A DNA stretch of 64,000 nucleotides from Pseudomonas lactis (GCF_001439845.1 NZ_JYLO01000010.1:281521-345520), one strand, 5' to 3'; shown: positions 51,374 to 60,406, counted from the stretch's first letter. Made by a program: numbers and translations. The notes: generated by a model from the sequence alone, not told the origin.

Positions 51374-52009
51374 TTGACCAGCCCTCTTCTTGAAGCCGTA
51401 GCGCTTGCCTGTGAACGCGACCTGCGCCTGCTGTTCGAGCAACTCGACCTGCGGCTTTCGGGTGGCGACATGGTGCAAGTCAGTGGCCCCAATGGCAGCG
51501 GCAAGACCAGCCTGCTGCGCCTGCTGGCCGGGCTGATGCAGCCCACGGCCGGCGTGGTGCGTCTCAACGGCAAGCCGTTGAACGAACAACGTAGCGAGCT
51601 GGCGCGCAACCTGGTCTGGATCGGCCACGCCGCCGGCATCAAGGACGTACTCACCGCTGAAGAAAACCTCAGTTGGCTCAGCGCCCTGCATCATCCTGCT
51701 TCCCGTGACGCCATCTGGCAGGCCCTGGCCGCGGTGGGCCTCAAGGGCTTTGAAGATGTTCCCTGCCACACCCTGTCTGCCGGCCAGCAGCGCCGCGTGG
51801 CCCTCGCCCGCTTGTACTTGACCGGCCCGCCGCTGTGGATTCTCGACGAACCCTTCACGGCCCTCGACAAACAAGGCGTGGCTCAACTCGAAGCGCACCT
51901 GGCCCAGCACTGCGAACAAGGCGGCCTGGTGGTGCTCACCACCCACCACACCTTGGCGCGCATGCCGGCTGGCTACCGTGAGCTGGACCTGGGGCGGTGG
52001 TCGCTATGA
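51374..52009 (+). CDS. ccmA: Heme exporter ATP-binding protein CcmA
   Basis: A 211-residue ABC ATPase with Walker A GPNGSGKT (38-45), signature LSAGQQRR and Walker B LWILDEPFTALD. With CcmB, CcmC and CcmD it releases holo-CcmE during cytochrome c assembly. The start is TTG 51374 (LTSPLLEAVA); no better in-frame start gives family length. First gene of the ccmABCDEFGHI operon. The region before it (51175-51373) probably holds the promoter. Confidence 0.95.
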   Translation: MTSPLLEAVALACERDLRLLFEQLDLRLSGGDMVQVSGPNGSGKTSLLRLLAGLMQPTAGVVRLNGKPLNEQRSELARNLVWIGHAAGIKDVLTAEENLSWLSALHHPASRDAIWQALAAVGLKGFEDVPCHTLSAGQQRRVALARLYLTGPPLWILDEPFTALDKQGVAQLEAHLAQHCEQGGLVVLTTHHTLARMPAGYRELDLGRWSL

Positions 52010-52674
52010 GTGTGTTCGCCCTGTTGGTGGCCCGTGAAGCCCGACTGCTGTGCCGTCGCCCCGCCGAACTGGCCAACCCGCTGGTGTTCTTTGCCATCGT
52101 GATTGCGCTGTTCCCGCTGGCGGTCGGCCCGGAGACTAAACTGTTGCAAACCTTGTCCCCGGGACTGGTGTGGGTCGCCGCGCTTTTATCGGTTCTGCTA
52201 TCGCTGGACGGGCTGTTTCGCAGTGATTTCGAAGACGGTTCCCTGGAACAGTGGGTCCTTTCGTCGCACCCTTTGCCACTTCTGGTACTGGCCAAGGTGC
52301 TGGCACACTGGGCTTTTTCCGGCTTGGCGCTAGTCTTGCTCTCGCCACTGCTTGCCATGATGCTCGGGTTGCCCGTTGAATGCCTGCCGGTGCTACTCCT
52401 GTCCTTGTTACTCGGCACGCCGGTGCTCAGCCTGTTGGGGGCGGTGGGCGCAGCGTTGACGGTCGGCTTGAAGCGTGGCGGGCTGTTGCTGGCTCTGTTG
52501 ATTCTGCCTTTGTATATCCCGGTGTTGATCCTGGGCAGTGGCGCGTTACAAGCCGCGCTTATGGGCATGCCGGCGACCGGTTACCTCTTGTGGCTTGGCA
52601 GCCTGACCGCCCTGGCGGTAACCCTGACACCTTTTGCTATAGCCGCCGGCCTGAAAATCAGCGTCGGCGAATAA
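52006..52674 (+). CDS. ccmB: Heme exporter membrane protein CcmB
   Basis: A 222-residue membrane protein with six TM helices and the family stretch LVAREARLLCRRPAELANPLVFFAIVIALFPLAVGP...LSPGLVWVAALLSVLLSLDGLFRSDFEDGSLEQW. ATG 52006 overlaps the ccmA TGA (ATGA). Permease partner of CcmA. Confidence 0.96.
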   Translation: MSVFALLVAREARLLCRRPAELANPLVFFAIVIALFPLAVGPETKLLQTLSPGLVWVAALLSVLLSLDGLFRSDFEDGSLEQWVLSSHPLPLLVLAKVLAHWAFSGLALVLLSPLLAMMLGLPVECLPVLLLSLLLGTPVLSLLGAVGAALTVGLKRGGLLLALLILPLYIPVLILGSGALQAALMGMPATGYLLWLGSLTALAVTLTPFAIAAGLKISVGE

Positions 52675-52761
52675 TGAGGTCTGACCCTGCGTTAACGACG
52701 CGGAGTCAGTAAAGACCCTGAGCTTTTCGCCACGACGAAAAGCACCGTGATGGAAACAACA

Positions 52762-53517
52762 ATGAACTGGACCTGGTTTCACAAGCTCGGCTCGCCCAAA
52801 TGGTTTTATGGCATCAGTGGCAAGCTGCTGCCGTGGTTGAGTATCGCCGCCATCCTGCTGATCGGCATCGGCCTGGTCTGGGGCCTGGCCTTCGCGCCGC
52901 CGGACTATCAGCAAGGTAACAGCTTTCGCATCATCTATATCCACGTGCCTGCCGCGATGCTGGCCCAGTCCTGCTATGTGATGCTGGCGGTGTGCGGCAT
53001 CGTCGGCCTGGTCTGGAAGATGAAGCTGGCCGATGTGGCCCTGCAATGCGCCGCGCCCATCGGTGCGTGGATGACCGCCGTGGCGCTGGTGACCGGTGCA
53101 ATCTGGGGCAAGCCGACCTGGGGTTCGTGGTGGGTGTGGGATGCGCGACTGACCTCGATGCTGATCCTGCTGTTCCTGTATTTCGGCCTGATCGCCTTGG
53201 GCAACGCCATCAGCAACCGCGACAGCGCCGCCAAGGCCTGCGCGGTGCTGGCGATTGTCGGCGTGATCAACATCCCGATCATCAAGTACTCGGTGGAGTG
53301 GTGGAACACCCTGCACCAGGGCGCCACCTTCACCCTCACCGAAAAACCAGCGATGCCCGTGGAAATGTGGGCGCCGTTGCTGCTGATGGTGCTGGGCTTT
53401 TACTGTTTCTTCGGTGCCGTATTGCTGCTGCGCATGCGCCTTGAAGTGCTCAAGCGTGAAGCCCGTACCAGTTGGGTCAAAGCCGAAGTGCAAAACTGCC
53501 TGGGAGCACGCGGATGA
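52762..53517 (+). CDS. ccmC: Heme-binding/exporting membrane protein CcmC
   Basis: A 251-residue, six-TM protein of the HCC family. The tryptophan-rich WWD motif reads WGKPTWGSWWVWDARLTSML, flanked by histidines for heme (IYIHVPAAM and VEWWNTLHQG). It loads heme onto CcmE. ATG 52762 (MNWTWFHKLG) matches Pseudomonas CcmC; GTG 52747 and ATG 52750 lie in frame upstream. Confidence 0.96.
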   Translation: MNWTWFHKLGSPKWFYGISGKLLPWLSIAAILLIGIGLVWGLAFAPPDYQQGNSFRIIYIHVPAAMLAQSCYVMLAVCGIVGLVWKMKLADVALQCAAPIGAWMTAVALVTGAIWGKPTWGSWWVWDARLTSMLILLFLYFGLIALGNAISNRDSAAKACAVLAIVGVINIPIIKYSVEWWNTLHQGATFTLTEKPAMPVEMWAPLLLMVLGFYCFFGAVLLLRMRLEVLKREARTSWVKAEVQNCLGARG

Positions 53518-53690
53518 GTTTTGCTTCTTTCAGTGATTTTCTCGCCATGGGCCACCACGGCCTGTATGTCTGGACGGCCTATGGCATCTGCCTGGCGGTG
53601 CTGGCCCTCAACGTCGCCGCGCCGATCCTGGCCCGCAAACGTTACCTGCAACAAGAGGCGCGACGTCTGCGCCGGGAGACTGAAAAGTGA
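53514..53690 (+). CDS. ccmD: Heme exporter protein CcmD
   Basis: A 58-residue protein with one TM helix (about 15-40, GLYVWTAYGICLAVLALNVAAPILA) and a basic C-terminal tail (RKRYLQQEARRLRRETEK). ATG 53514 overlaps the ccmC TGA (ATGA) and its stop overlaps ccmE. Stabilises the CcmABC-CcmE complex. Confidence 0.95.
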   Translation: MSFASFSDFLAMGHHGLYVWTAYGICLAVLALNVAAPILARKRYLQQEARRLRRETEK

Positions 53691-54145
53691 ATCCGCTGCG
53701 TAGAAAGCGTCTGTTGATCATCCTTGCCATCCTGGTCGGCGTCGGCATTGCCGTGACCCTGGCCCTGAGCGCCCTGCAGCAGAACATCAACCTGTTCTAC
53801 ACGCCCACCCAGATCGCCAATGGCGAAGCGCCGGTCGATACGCGCATCCGCGCCGGCGGCATGGTGGAGCAGGGCTCGTTGAAGCGTTCCGGCGATTCGT
53901 TGGACGTGACCTTCGTGGTCACCGACTTCAACAAGGCCGTGACCATCACCTATCGCGGCATTCTCCCGGACCTGTTCCGCGAAGGCCAGGGCATTGTCGC
54001 CCTGGGCAAGCTCAACGCCGACGGCGTGGTAGTGGCTGACGAAGTGCTGGCCAAGCACGATGAAAAATACATGCCGCCCGAGGTCACCAAAGCCTTGAAA
54101 GACAGCGGCCAAACCGCGCCCGCCGCCCCAGCCAAGGAGGGCTAA
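53687..54145 (+). CDS. ccmE: Periplasmic heme chaperone CcmE
   Basis: A 152-residue protein with an N-terminal TM anchor (7-30) and an OB-fold domain. The heme-binding site is His124 with Tyr128 (LAKHDEKYMPPEV, HxxxY type), which forms a covalent heme bond. The C-terminal tail is Ala/Pro-rich. Start is GTG 53687, overlapping the ccmD stop. Confidence 0.97.
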   Translation: MNPLRRKRLLIILAILVGVGIAVTLALSALQQNINLFYTPTQIANGEAPVDTRIRAGGMVEQGSLKRSGDSLDVTFVVTDFNKAVTITYRGILPDLFREGQGIVALGKLNADGVVVADEVLAKHDEKYMPPEVTKALKDSGQTAPAAPAKEG

Positions 54146-54148
54146 GCC

Positions 54149-56137
54149 ATGACGTCCGCACTGTTTATTCCTGAGTTGGGCCAGTTGGCGATGATCCTCG
54201 CGCTGTGCTTTGCGGTGGTCCAGGCCGTGGTGCCCTTGCTGGGTGCCTGGCGCGGCGATCGCCTGTGGATGAGCCTGGCGCAGCCGGCCGCCTGGGGCCA
54301 GTTCGCTTTCTTGCTGTTCGCCTTTGGTTGCCTGACCTACGCCTTCATGACCGACGATTTTTCCGTCGCCTACGTTGCCAACAACTCCAACAGCGCCTTG
54401 CCCTGGTACTACAAGTTCAGCGCCGTGTGGGGCGCCCACGAAGGTTCATTGCTGCTGTGGGCCTTGATCCTCGGCGGCTGGACCTTCGCTGTCTCGGTGT
54501 TCTCGCGCCAATTGCCGCAAGTGATGCTGGCGCGGGTGCTGGCGGTGATGGGCATGATCAGCATCGGTTTCCTGCTGTTCCTGATCATGACCTCCAACCC
54601 GTTCACCCGCATCCTGCCGCAGATCCCGGTGGACGGTCACGACCTCAACCCGTTGCTGCAGGATATCGGCCTGATCGTGCACCCGCCGATGCTCTACATG
54701 GGCTATGTGGGCTTTTCCGTGGCCTTCGCGTTCGCCATCGCCGCCTTGCTCGGCGGGCGTCTCGACGCCGCCTGGGCGCGCTGGTCACGGCCATGGACCA
54801 TCGTCGCCTGGGCCTTCCTCGGTATCGGTATCACCTTGGGCTCATGGTGGGCCTACTACGAACTCGGCTGGGGCGGCTGGTGGTTCTGGGACCCGGTGGA
54901 AAACGCCTCCTTCATGCCGTGGCTGGTGGGCACCGCGCTGATTCACTCCCTGGCCGTTACCGAAAAACGTGGTGTGTTCAAGAGCTGGACGGTACTGCTC
55001 GCCATCGCGGCGTTTTCCCTCAGCCTGCTCGGCACTTTCCTGGTGCGCTCGGGCGTGCTGACCTCGGTGCATGCGTTTGCCTCAGACCCTGAGCGCGGCG
55101 TGTTTATCCTGATCTTCCTGCTGTTTGTCGTCGGCGGTTCGCTCACCCTGTTTGCCCTGCGCGCGCCGGTGGTCAAGAGCCAGGTCGGTTTCAACCTGTG
55201 GTCGCGGGAAACCCTGTTGCTGGGCAATAACCTGGTGCTGGTGGTGGCCGCGTCGATGATCCTGCTCGGCACGCTCTACCCGCTGGTGTTGGACGCCTTG
55301 AGCGGCGCCAAGCTGTCCGTGGGGCCGCCGTACTTCAATGCGTTGTTCATCCCGCTGATGGGCCTGTTGATGGTGGTGATGGCGGTCGGTGTGCTGGTGC
55401 GCTGGAAAGACACCCCGGTGAAATGGCTGGCGGGCATGCTGATGCCGGTGCTGCTCGGCAGCGTGGCCCTGGCGGTGATCGCCGGGTTTGCCTACGGCGA
55501 CTTCAATTGGGCGGTACTCGCGACGTTCCTGCTGGCGGCCTGGGTGTTACTGGCTGGCGTGCGTGACATCGTCGACAAGACGCGTCACAAGGGTTTGCTC
55601 AAGGGCCTGCCCACCCTGACCCGCAGCTACTGGGGCATGCAGATCGCCCATATTGGTATCGCGGTGTGCGCCCTTGGGGTGGTGCTGTCCAGCCAGAACA
55701 GCGCCGAGCGCGACCTGCGCCTGGCGCCGGGCGAGTCCATGGACCTGGCCGGTTACCACTTCATCTTCGAAGGTGCCAAGCACTTCGAAGGGCCGAACTT
55801 CACCTCCGACAAAGGTACTGTGCGCGTGGTGCGCAATGGTAAGGAAATCGCCGTGCTGCACCCGGAAAAACGCCTGTATACCGTGCAGAGTTCGATGATG
55901 ACCGAGGCTGGCATCGACGCCGGTTTCACCCGTGACCTGTATGTGGCCCTCGGTGAACCCCTGGGCGATGGCGCCTGGGCCGTGCGCGTGCATGTCAAAC
56001 CCTTCGTGCGCTGGATCTGGTTCGGCGGGTTGCTCACCGGGTTCGGCGGGTTGCTCGCGGCGTTGGACCGGCGCTATCGGGTCAAGGTCAAGAGCCGGGT
56101 GCGTGAAGCGCTGGGCCTTTCGGGAGCTGCGGTATGA
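54149..56137 (+). CDS. ccmF: Cytochrome c heme lyase subunit CcmF
   Basis: A 662-residue protein with about 14-15 TM helices. The WWD domain is WGGWWFWDPVENASFMPWL, with flanking histidines (WGAHEGSLLLW, LIHSLAVTEKR and VHPPMLYMGYVG). It attaches heme to apocytochrome c with CcmH/CcmI. Preceded by an AAGGAGGG ribosome binding site overlapping the ccmE stop. Confidence 0.97.
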   Translation: MTSALFIPELGQLAMILALCFAVVQAVVPLLGAWRGDRLWMSLAQPAAWGQFAFLLFAFGCLTYAFMTDDFSVAYVANNSNSALPWYYKFSAVWGAHEGSLLLWALILGGWTFAVSVFSRQLPQVMLARVLAVMGMISIGFLLFLIMTSNPFTRILPQIPVDGHDLNPLLQDIGLIVHPPMLYMGYVGFSVAFAFAIAALLGGRLDAAWARWSRPWTIVAWAFLGIGITLGSWWAYYELGWGGWWFWDPVENASFMPWLVGTALIHSLAVTEKRGVFKSWTVLLAIAAFSLSLLGTFLVRSGVLTSVHAFASDPERGVFILIFLLFVVGGSLTLFALRAPVVKSQVGFNLWSRETLLLGNNLVLVVAASMILLGTLYPLVLDALSGAKLSVGPPYFNALFIPLMGLLMVVMAVGVLVRWKDTPVKWLAGMLMPVLLGSVALAVIAGFAYGDFNWAVLATFLLAAWVLLAGVRDIVDKTRHKGLLKGLPTLTRSYWGMQIAHIGIAVCALGVVLSSQNSAERDLRLAPGESMDLAGYHFIFEGAKHFEGPNFTSDKGTVRVVRNGKEIAVLHPEKRLYTVQSSMMTEAGIDAGFTRDLYVALGEPLGDGAWAVRVHVKPFVRWIWFGGLLTGFGGLLAALDRRYRVKVKSRVREALGLSGAAV

Positions 56138-56670
56138 AGCGTTGGTTGATGGTTGTGCCGCTGGCGTTGTTTTTGCTGATGGCGGTGTTTTTGTATCGCG
56201 GGTTGTACCTGGACCCGGCCGAGCTGCCCTCGGCGATGATCGGCAAGCCGTTCCCCGCCTTCAACCTGCCAACTGTGCAGGGTGACAAGACCCTCACCCA
56301 GGCCGACTTGCAGGGCAAGCCGGCGCTGGTCAACGTGTGGGCCACCTGGTGCATCTCTTGCCGCGTCGAACATCCGGTGTTGAACAAGCTGGCCGAGAAG
56401 GGCGTGGTGATCTACGGCATCAACTACAAGGACGACAATGCGGCGGCCTTGAAGTGGCTGGCGGAATTTCATAACCCGTATCAGCTGGATATCCGCGACG
56501 AAGACGGCAACCTGGGGTTGAACCTCGGCGTGTACGGCGCGCCGGAAACCTTCTTCATCGATGCCAAAGGTGTGATCCGCGACAAGTTCGTCGGCGTGAT
56601 CGACGAAACGGTGTGGCGCGAGCAACTGGCCGCCAAGTACCAGGCCCTGGTCGATGAGGCCAAGCCATGA
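56134..56670 (+). CDS. dsbE: Thiol:disulfide interchange protein CcmG/DsbE
   Basis: A 178-residue membrane-anchored thioredoxin. The N-terminal TM helix (3-22) is followed by the active site WCISC (Cys73, Cys76) within NVWATWCISCRVEHPVL; the GVYGAPETFFID loop gives the cis-Pro. It keeps the apocytochrome CXXCH cysteines reduced. ATG 56134 overlaps the ccmF TGA. Confidence 0.96.
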   Translation: MKRWLMVVPLALFLLMAVFLYRGLYLDPAELPSAMIGKPFPAFNLPTVQGDKTLTQADLQGKPALVNVWATWCISCRVEHPVLNKLAEKGVVIYGINYKDDNAAALKWLAEFHNPYQLDIRDEDGNLGLNLGVYGAPETFFIDAKGVIRDKFVGVIDETVWREQLAAKYQALVDEAKP

Positions 56671-57140
56671 AGCGTTGGTTGACCGCAGCTGTTTTAGCCC
56701 TGGGCCTGGCTGGTGTGGCCCACGCCGCCATCGACACTTATGAATTTGCCAACGACGCCGAGCGCGAGCGTTTTCGCGACCTGACCAAGGAACTGCGCTG
56801 CCCCAAGTGCCAGAACCAGGACATCGCCGACTCTAACGCCCCGATCGCCACTGACCTGCGCCGAGAGATCTTCCGCATGCTGGGGGAGGGCAAGGACGAC
56901 CAGCAGATCATCGACTTCATGGTCGACCGCTACGGCGATTTCGTGCGCTACAAACCGGCGCTCACCGGCAAGACCGCGCTGCTGTGGTTTGGCCCGGCCG
57001 GGCTGTTGCTGGCCGGCGTGGTGGTGATGGCCGTGATCGTGCGCCGTCGCCGCGTCGCACCGATTGATGGCGCTGATGCGCTGTCCCCTGAAGAGCGCAA
57101 ACGCCTCGACCAATTGCTGGACACCAAGACTGATGATTGA
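56667..57140 (+). CDS. ccmH: Cytochrome c maturation protein CcmH (CcmL-type)
   Basis: A 157-residue protein with a signal peptide (1-20, AHA cut), the LRCPKCQNQDIADSNAPIA motif (Cys45, Cys48) and one C-terminal TM helix (about 102-125). It reduces apocytochrome disulfides and forms the heme lyase with CcmF and CcmI. Overlaps dsbE (ATGA). Confidence 0.96.
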   Translation: MKRWLTAAVLALGLAGVAHAAIDTYEFANDAERERFRDLTKELRCPKCQNQDIADSNAPIATDLRREIFRMLGEGKDDQQIIDFMVDRYGDFVRYKPALTGKTALLWFGPAGLLLAGVVVMAVIVRRRRVAPIDGADALSPEERKRLDQLLDTKTDD

Positions 57141-58323
57141 TTTCTGGCTCGCAGCCGGTTTGCTGCTACTGATTGCCCTGAGTTTCCTGTTGATCCCTGT
57201 GTTGCGTGGCCGTCGTGCCCAGCGCGAAGAGGATCGCACCGCGTTGAACGTGGCGCTGTACCAGGAACGCGTCGCTGAGCTGCAAGCGCAGCAGGACGAA
57301 GGTGTGTTGAATACCGCGCAACTCGACACGGGCCGCGCCGAAGCGGCCCGCGAGTTGCTGGCCGACACCGAAGGCGTGGAAAAGCCCCGTGAATCGCGGT
57401 TAGGCAAACCGTTGCCGTTTTTGGCGGCGTTTCTGGTGCCTGTGCTGGGCGTCGCGCTGTACCTGCATTATGGCGCGAGCGACAAGGTCGAACTGACCCG
57501 AGAATTTTCCCAGCCACCGGTATCCATGGCCGATATGACCCGCCGCCTGGAACGCGCCGCCGCCGCGCAACCGGATTCGGCAGAAGGTTTGTACTTCCTT
57601 GGGCGCGCCTATATGGCCCAGGACCGTGCCGCCGATGCCGCCAAAGTCTTTGAACGTACGGTTGCATTGGCCGGGCGCCAACCGGAATTGCTCGGCCAAT
57701 GGGCCCAGGCGCAGTACTTTGCCGACAACAAACAGTGGTCGCCGAAGGTTCAGGCGCTGACCGACGAAGCCTTGAAGCTCGACCCCAAGGAAGTCACCAG
57801 TCTCGGCCTGCTGGGTATCGCCGCCTTTGAGGGCCAGCGTTATCAGGAAGCCATCGACTACTGGAACCGCCTGCTCGCGCAATTGCCGCCAGAGGACAAC
57901 TCCCGCGTCGCCTTGCAAGGCGGAATTGACCGCGCGGCAGAGAAGCTCAAGGAGAGCGGTGGCAGCGTCGCTCAGGTGCCAAAAGCGCTTTTGAAAGTGC
58001 GTGTGGATCTATCCGCCGAGGTGAAAGCCAAGGCCCTGCCAGGCGACAGCGTGTTCATCTTCGCCCGCGCCGTTAACGGCCCGCCGGCACCCTTGGCGGC
58101 CAAGCGCGTGACCGTCGAGGCATTGCCGGTCACCGTCGAACTGGGCGATGCTGACGCGATGATGCCGCAGTTGAAACTGTCCAACTTCCCCGAAGTCCAA
58201 CTGGTTGCGCGCGTATCCCGGGCCGGCCAACCGACCACTGGCGAATGGATCGGCCGCAGCCAACCGTTGGCCAGCAGCACCACCGCGCTGCAGCAATTGA
58301 CCATCGACACTCCGGACCAGTAA
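57133..58323 (+). CDS. ccmI: Cytochrome c biogenesis protein CcmI (TPR)
   Basis: A 396-residue protein. Two N-terminal TM helices (about 2-22 and 92-112) with a heptad-rich loop between them are followed by a periplasmic TPR domain (about 135-275: LYFLGRAYMAQDRAADAAKVFERTVAL and LLGIAAFEGQRYQEAIDYWNRLL). It is an apocytochrome c chaperone that recognises the C-terminal helix. ATG 57133 overlaps the ccmH 3' end by 8 bp. Confidence 0.95.
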   Translation: MIDFWLAAGLLLLIALSFLLIPVLRGRRAQREEDRTALNVALYQERVAELQAQQDEGVLNTAQLDTGRAEAARELLADTEGVEKPRESRLGKPLPFLAAFLVPVLGVALYLHYGASDKVELTREFSQPPVSMADMTRRLERAAAAQPDSAEGLYFLGRAYMAQDRAADAAKVFERTVALAGRQPELLGQWAQAQYFADNKQWSPKVQALTDEALKLDPKEVTSLGLLGIAAFEGQRYQEAIDYWNRLLAQLPPEDNSRVALQGGIDRAAEKLKESGGSVAQVPKALLKVRVDLSAEVKAKALPGDSVFIFARAVNGPPAPLAAKRVTVEALPVTVELGDADAMMPQLKLSNFPEVQLVARVSRAGQPTTGEWIGRSQPLASSTTALQQLTIDTPDQ

Positions 58324-58339
58324 TTCTGAGGACACGCCC

Positions 58340-58747
58340 ATGACCGCATTTGCACGCATCACCTTGCTCAGCCTGGTACTCGGCCTGAGCGCCTGTGCGG
58401 TCCACCGCCCACCTGCGGCGCCGACCGGCCCGACTATTCCACCTGTTGGCCCATCTACGCAGCCGAGCACCAAGCCCAGCACCAAACCTTCCGGCCCCGT
58501 GACACCGGCGCCCAAACCTCTGCCAAGCAAATCGCCGACCTTCGCCCCACCGCCGGGCGCCGCCAGCCATTGGGACGGCAAGATGCAGGTGTATGTGCTG
58601 GACGACCAGCCTGACACCTTCTACCGCCAGCGCACCTACTACCGCTGGAGTAACGGTTGGAGCCGCTCCATCAGCCCCAATGGGCCATGGGAAGAAACCA
58701 ATGTGCAAGGCGTGCCGCCGGGGTTGAGCAAGCAGTACGCGCAATGA
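58340..58747 (+). CDS. Proline-rich putative lipoprotein downstream of ccmI
   Basis: A 135-residue protein with a lipoprotein signal (LGLSAC, Cys19), a Pro/Thr/Lys-rich stretch with TKPSTKPS repeats (about 25-75) and a small C-terminal domain rich in Tyr/Trp (MQVYVLDDQPDTFYRQRTYYRWSNGWSRS). Family unknown. It is 16 bp after ccmI and followed by a terminator, so it is the last gene of the ccm operon. Confidence 0.82.
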   Translation: MTAFARITLLSLVLGLSACAVHRPPAAPTGPTIPPVGPSTQPSTKPSTKPSGPVTPAPKPLPSKSPTFAPPPGAASHWDGKMQVYVLDDQPDTFYRQRTYYRWSNGWSRSISPNGPWEETNVQGVPPGLSKQYAQ

Positions 58748-58780
58748 CAAAAGGCGACCGTGTTCAGGTCGCCTTTTTTA
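58748..58780 (+). terminator. Terminator of the ccm operon
   Basis: AAAAGGCGAC-CGTGTTCAG-GTCGCCTTTTTT: about 8-bp stem plus T-run, directly after the lipoprotein stop. Confidence 0.93.
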
Positions 58781-58807
58781 TTTTCGATTTGGAATGCTAT
58801 TAACTGA

Positions 58808-59142
58808 CGGAGCTGGCTTGCCTGCGATGGCGGCCTAACAGTCAACACAGTTGGACCGGGTACATATCCGTTATTTAGGTAACGGCCACCTAGGGTTCCG
58901 CTCTGACAGCGGGTCACTTTTGGAAAAGAGCCCGGAATGCCGGCCCAGCCAAAAGTAACCAAAAGGGCTCTTGCCCCACCACTCGGCACCTCGCTTAGGC
59001 TCGGTGTGCCCGTAATCCGCCGGCATCCCTGCCGGTTTACCCCCCAAATCCCTGTCGAATTCCGGCCAGCGTGGTTTGACGGGGCGCCTAAGATCAAGAT
59101 CAAAAGCAGGTCAAGATCAAGAGCGGCTCGCTTCGCATCGTG
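58808..59142. repeat. Copy 2 of the dispersed structured element, inverted relative to copy 1
   Basis: A family-B REP unit (GGAGCTGGCTTGCCTGCGAT, 58809) borders the left side. The core (58830-59142, 313 bp) is the reverse complement of 13581-13920. It keeps the blocks TAACGGCCACCTAGGGTTCC and GAATTCCGGCCAGCGTGGTT, adds a GATCTT duplication, and lacks the 3' half of the three-hairpin block. The element ends directly at the phnM remnant. Confidence 0.85.
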
Positions 59143-59149
59143 AAGAGTC

Positions 59150-59562
59150 TGCGCGTTATGGCATGACAATCGCTGAATTTCCCACCACCCTGGAAGCCGC
59201 GCGCGGTTGCCGGCAACTGAACATGAAAGTCTTGATGGGCGCGCCGAACGTGGTGCGTGGTGGGTCGCACTCGGGTAATGTGGCCGCCGCCGGCCTGGCT
59301 GGCGAGGGATTGCTGGATATACTTTCCAGTGACTACTACGCGGCGAGCCTGTTGCAGGCGGCGTTCGTACTGCCGATCAACAAGATGGCGGTGATCTTTG
59401 CCGCGCAGTGCAGATGATCAGCCTGGCGCCGGCACAGGCGCGGGCTTGAAGGACCGAGGTGAAATCGCCATTGGCCTGCGTGCCGACCTGGTGCAAGCCA
59501 GGAGCCGCGAAGGGCTGCCGATGGTGCAACAAGTCTGGAGACAAGCGAAGAGGGTGTTTTGA
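59150..59562 (+). pseudogene. phnM: phnM remnant (C-P lyase pathway, C-terminal part only)
   Basis: The text TIAEFPTTLEAARGCRQLNM, KVLMGAPNVVRGGSHSGNV and GLLDILSSDYYAASLL is the conserved C-terminal core of PhnM. The frame then degenerates (stop at 59415-59417); the last part reappears in another frame as GLKDRGEIAIGLRADLV...VWRQAKRVF, ending in TGA overlapping the phnN ATG. The N-terminal half is missing; the repeat element abuts the break. Confidence 0.88.
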
Positions 59563-60134
59563 TGGCAGGCAGGTTGATCTATCTCATCGGGCCATCGGGT
59601 TCGGGCAAGGACAGCCTGCTGGATGCCGCGCGTCCACGCCTGGTCGAGCGTGGCTGCCGTATGGTGCGGCGCGTGATCACACGGTCGGCAGAGGCGGTGG
59701 GCGAAGCGGCGCAAGGGGTGAGCCCGGAGCAGTTTGCGCTGATGGAAGCCGAGGGCGCATTTGCCTTGAGCTGGCAGGCAAATGGCTTGTCCTATGGCAT
59801 CCCCAGGGAAATCGACGATTGGCTGGCCGCTGGGGACGACGTTCTGGTCAACGGCTCCCGTGCTCACCTGGCGCAGGCTCGTGAGCGTTACCCGACGTCG
59901 TTGGTATTGCTGCTGACGGTGGACCAAGCGGTGTTGCGCCAGCGTTTGATCGCGCGCGGGCGTGAGTCATTGGCCGACATCGAGGAACGCCTGGCGCGCA
60001 ATGCGCGGTTCACTGCCGAGTTGATTGCGGGCAATGGGGCGGGCTTGTTCGTGTTGGATAACTCTGGCCCGTTGGCACATACCGTCGAGCGTTTGCTGTG
60101 CTGCCTGGACCACGGGCGCACGGTATGCGCTTGA
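59562..60134 (+). CDS. phnN: Ribose 1,5-bisphosphokinase PhnN
   Basis: A 190-residue guanylate-kinase-fold protein. The P-loop is IGPSGSGKDSLL (10-17), then VRRVITRSAEAVGEAAQGVSPEQF and FALSWQANGLSYGIPREID match PhnN. It phosphorylates ribose 1,5-bisphosphate to PRPP in the C-P lyase pathway. It looks intact, but its neighbours phnM and phnP are degraded and no other phn genes are seen, so it may be a relic on the way to loss. ATG 59562 shares a base with the phnM-remnant TGA. Confidence 0.92.
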   Translation: MAGRLIYLIGPSGSGKDSLLDAARPRLVERGCRMVRRVITRSAEAVGEAAQGVSPEQFALMEAEGAFALSWQANGLSYGIPREIDDWLAAGDDVLVNGSRAHLAQARERYPTSLVLLLTVDQAVLRQRLIARGRESLADIEERLARNARFTAELIAGNGAGLFVLDNSGPLAHTVERLLCCLDHGRTVCA

Positions 60135-60406
60135 CGCTGCTGGGCACCGGTGATGCGCGGCAGGTTCCGGTGCATGGCTGCGAGTGTGCTGCGTGCGGGT
60201 TGGCGCGCAGTGATCAAAGCCGCCCCAGCCGCAGGTGCCGCGTAATCACAATGACCTGACGCTGGCGCTGCAGAGCATCGAAGACACCGGGGCGCAGTTG
60301 GGGGGGGCTGACCCATGTGGGGCATACGTTGGATACGTGGTTGCTGGCGCATCGTCATGAGTTGCCCCGACATGTCTCGGTAGGTTGGGACAATCGAGTC
60401 GTGTAA
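60125..60406 (+). pseudogene. phnP: phnP remnant (internally deleted phosphodiesterase)
   Basis: An intact N-terminus (MRLTLLGTGDARQVPVHGCE, then CAACGLARSD) is fused after about 30 residues to the C-terminal end in other frames: RNHNDLTLALQSIEDTGAQL, a G-run frameshift, then LTHVGHTLDTWLLAHRHELP and a stop at 60404-60406. The middle of the protein, about 160-170 residues with the metallo-beta-lactamase ligands, is gone. It overlaps the phnN 3' end by 10 bp. Confidence 0.88.

Noticed and set aside
58639..59169. Minus-strand open frame of 176 codons in copy 2
   Set aside because: Same reason as for copy 1; it also runs antisense into the lipoprotein gene.
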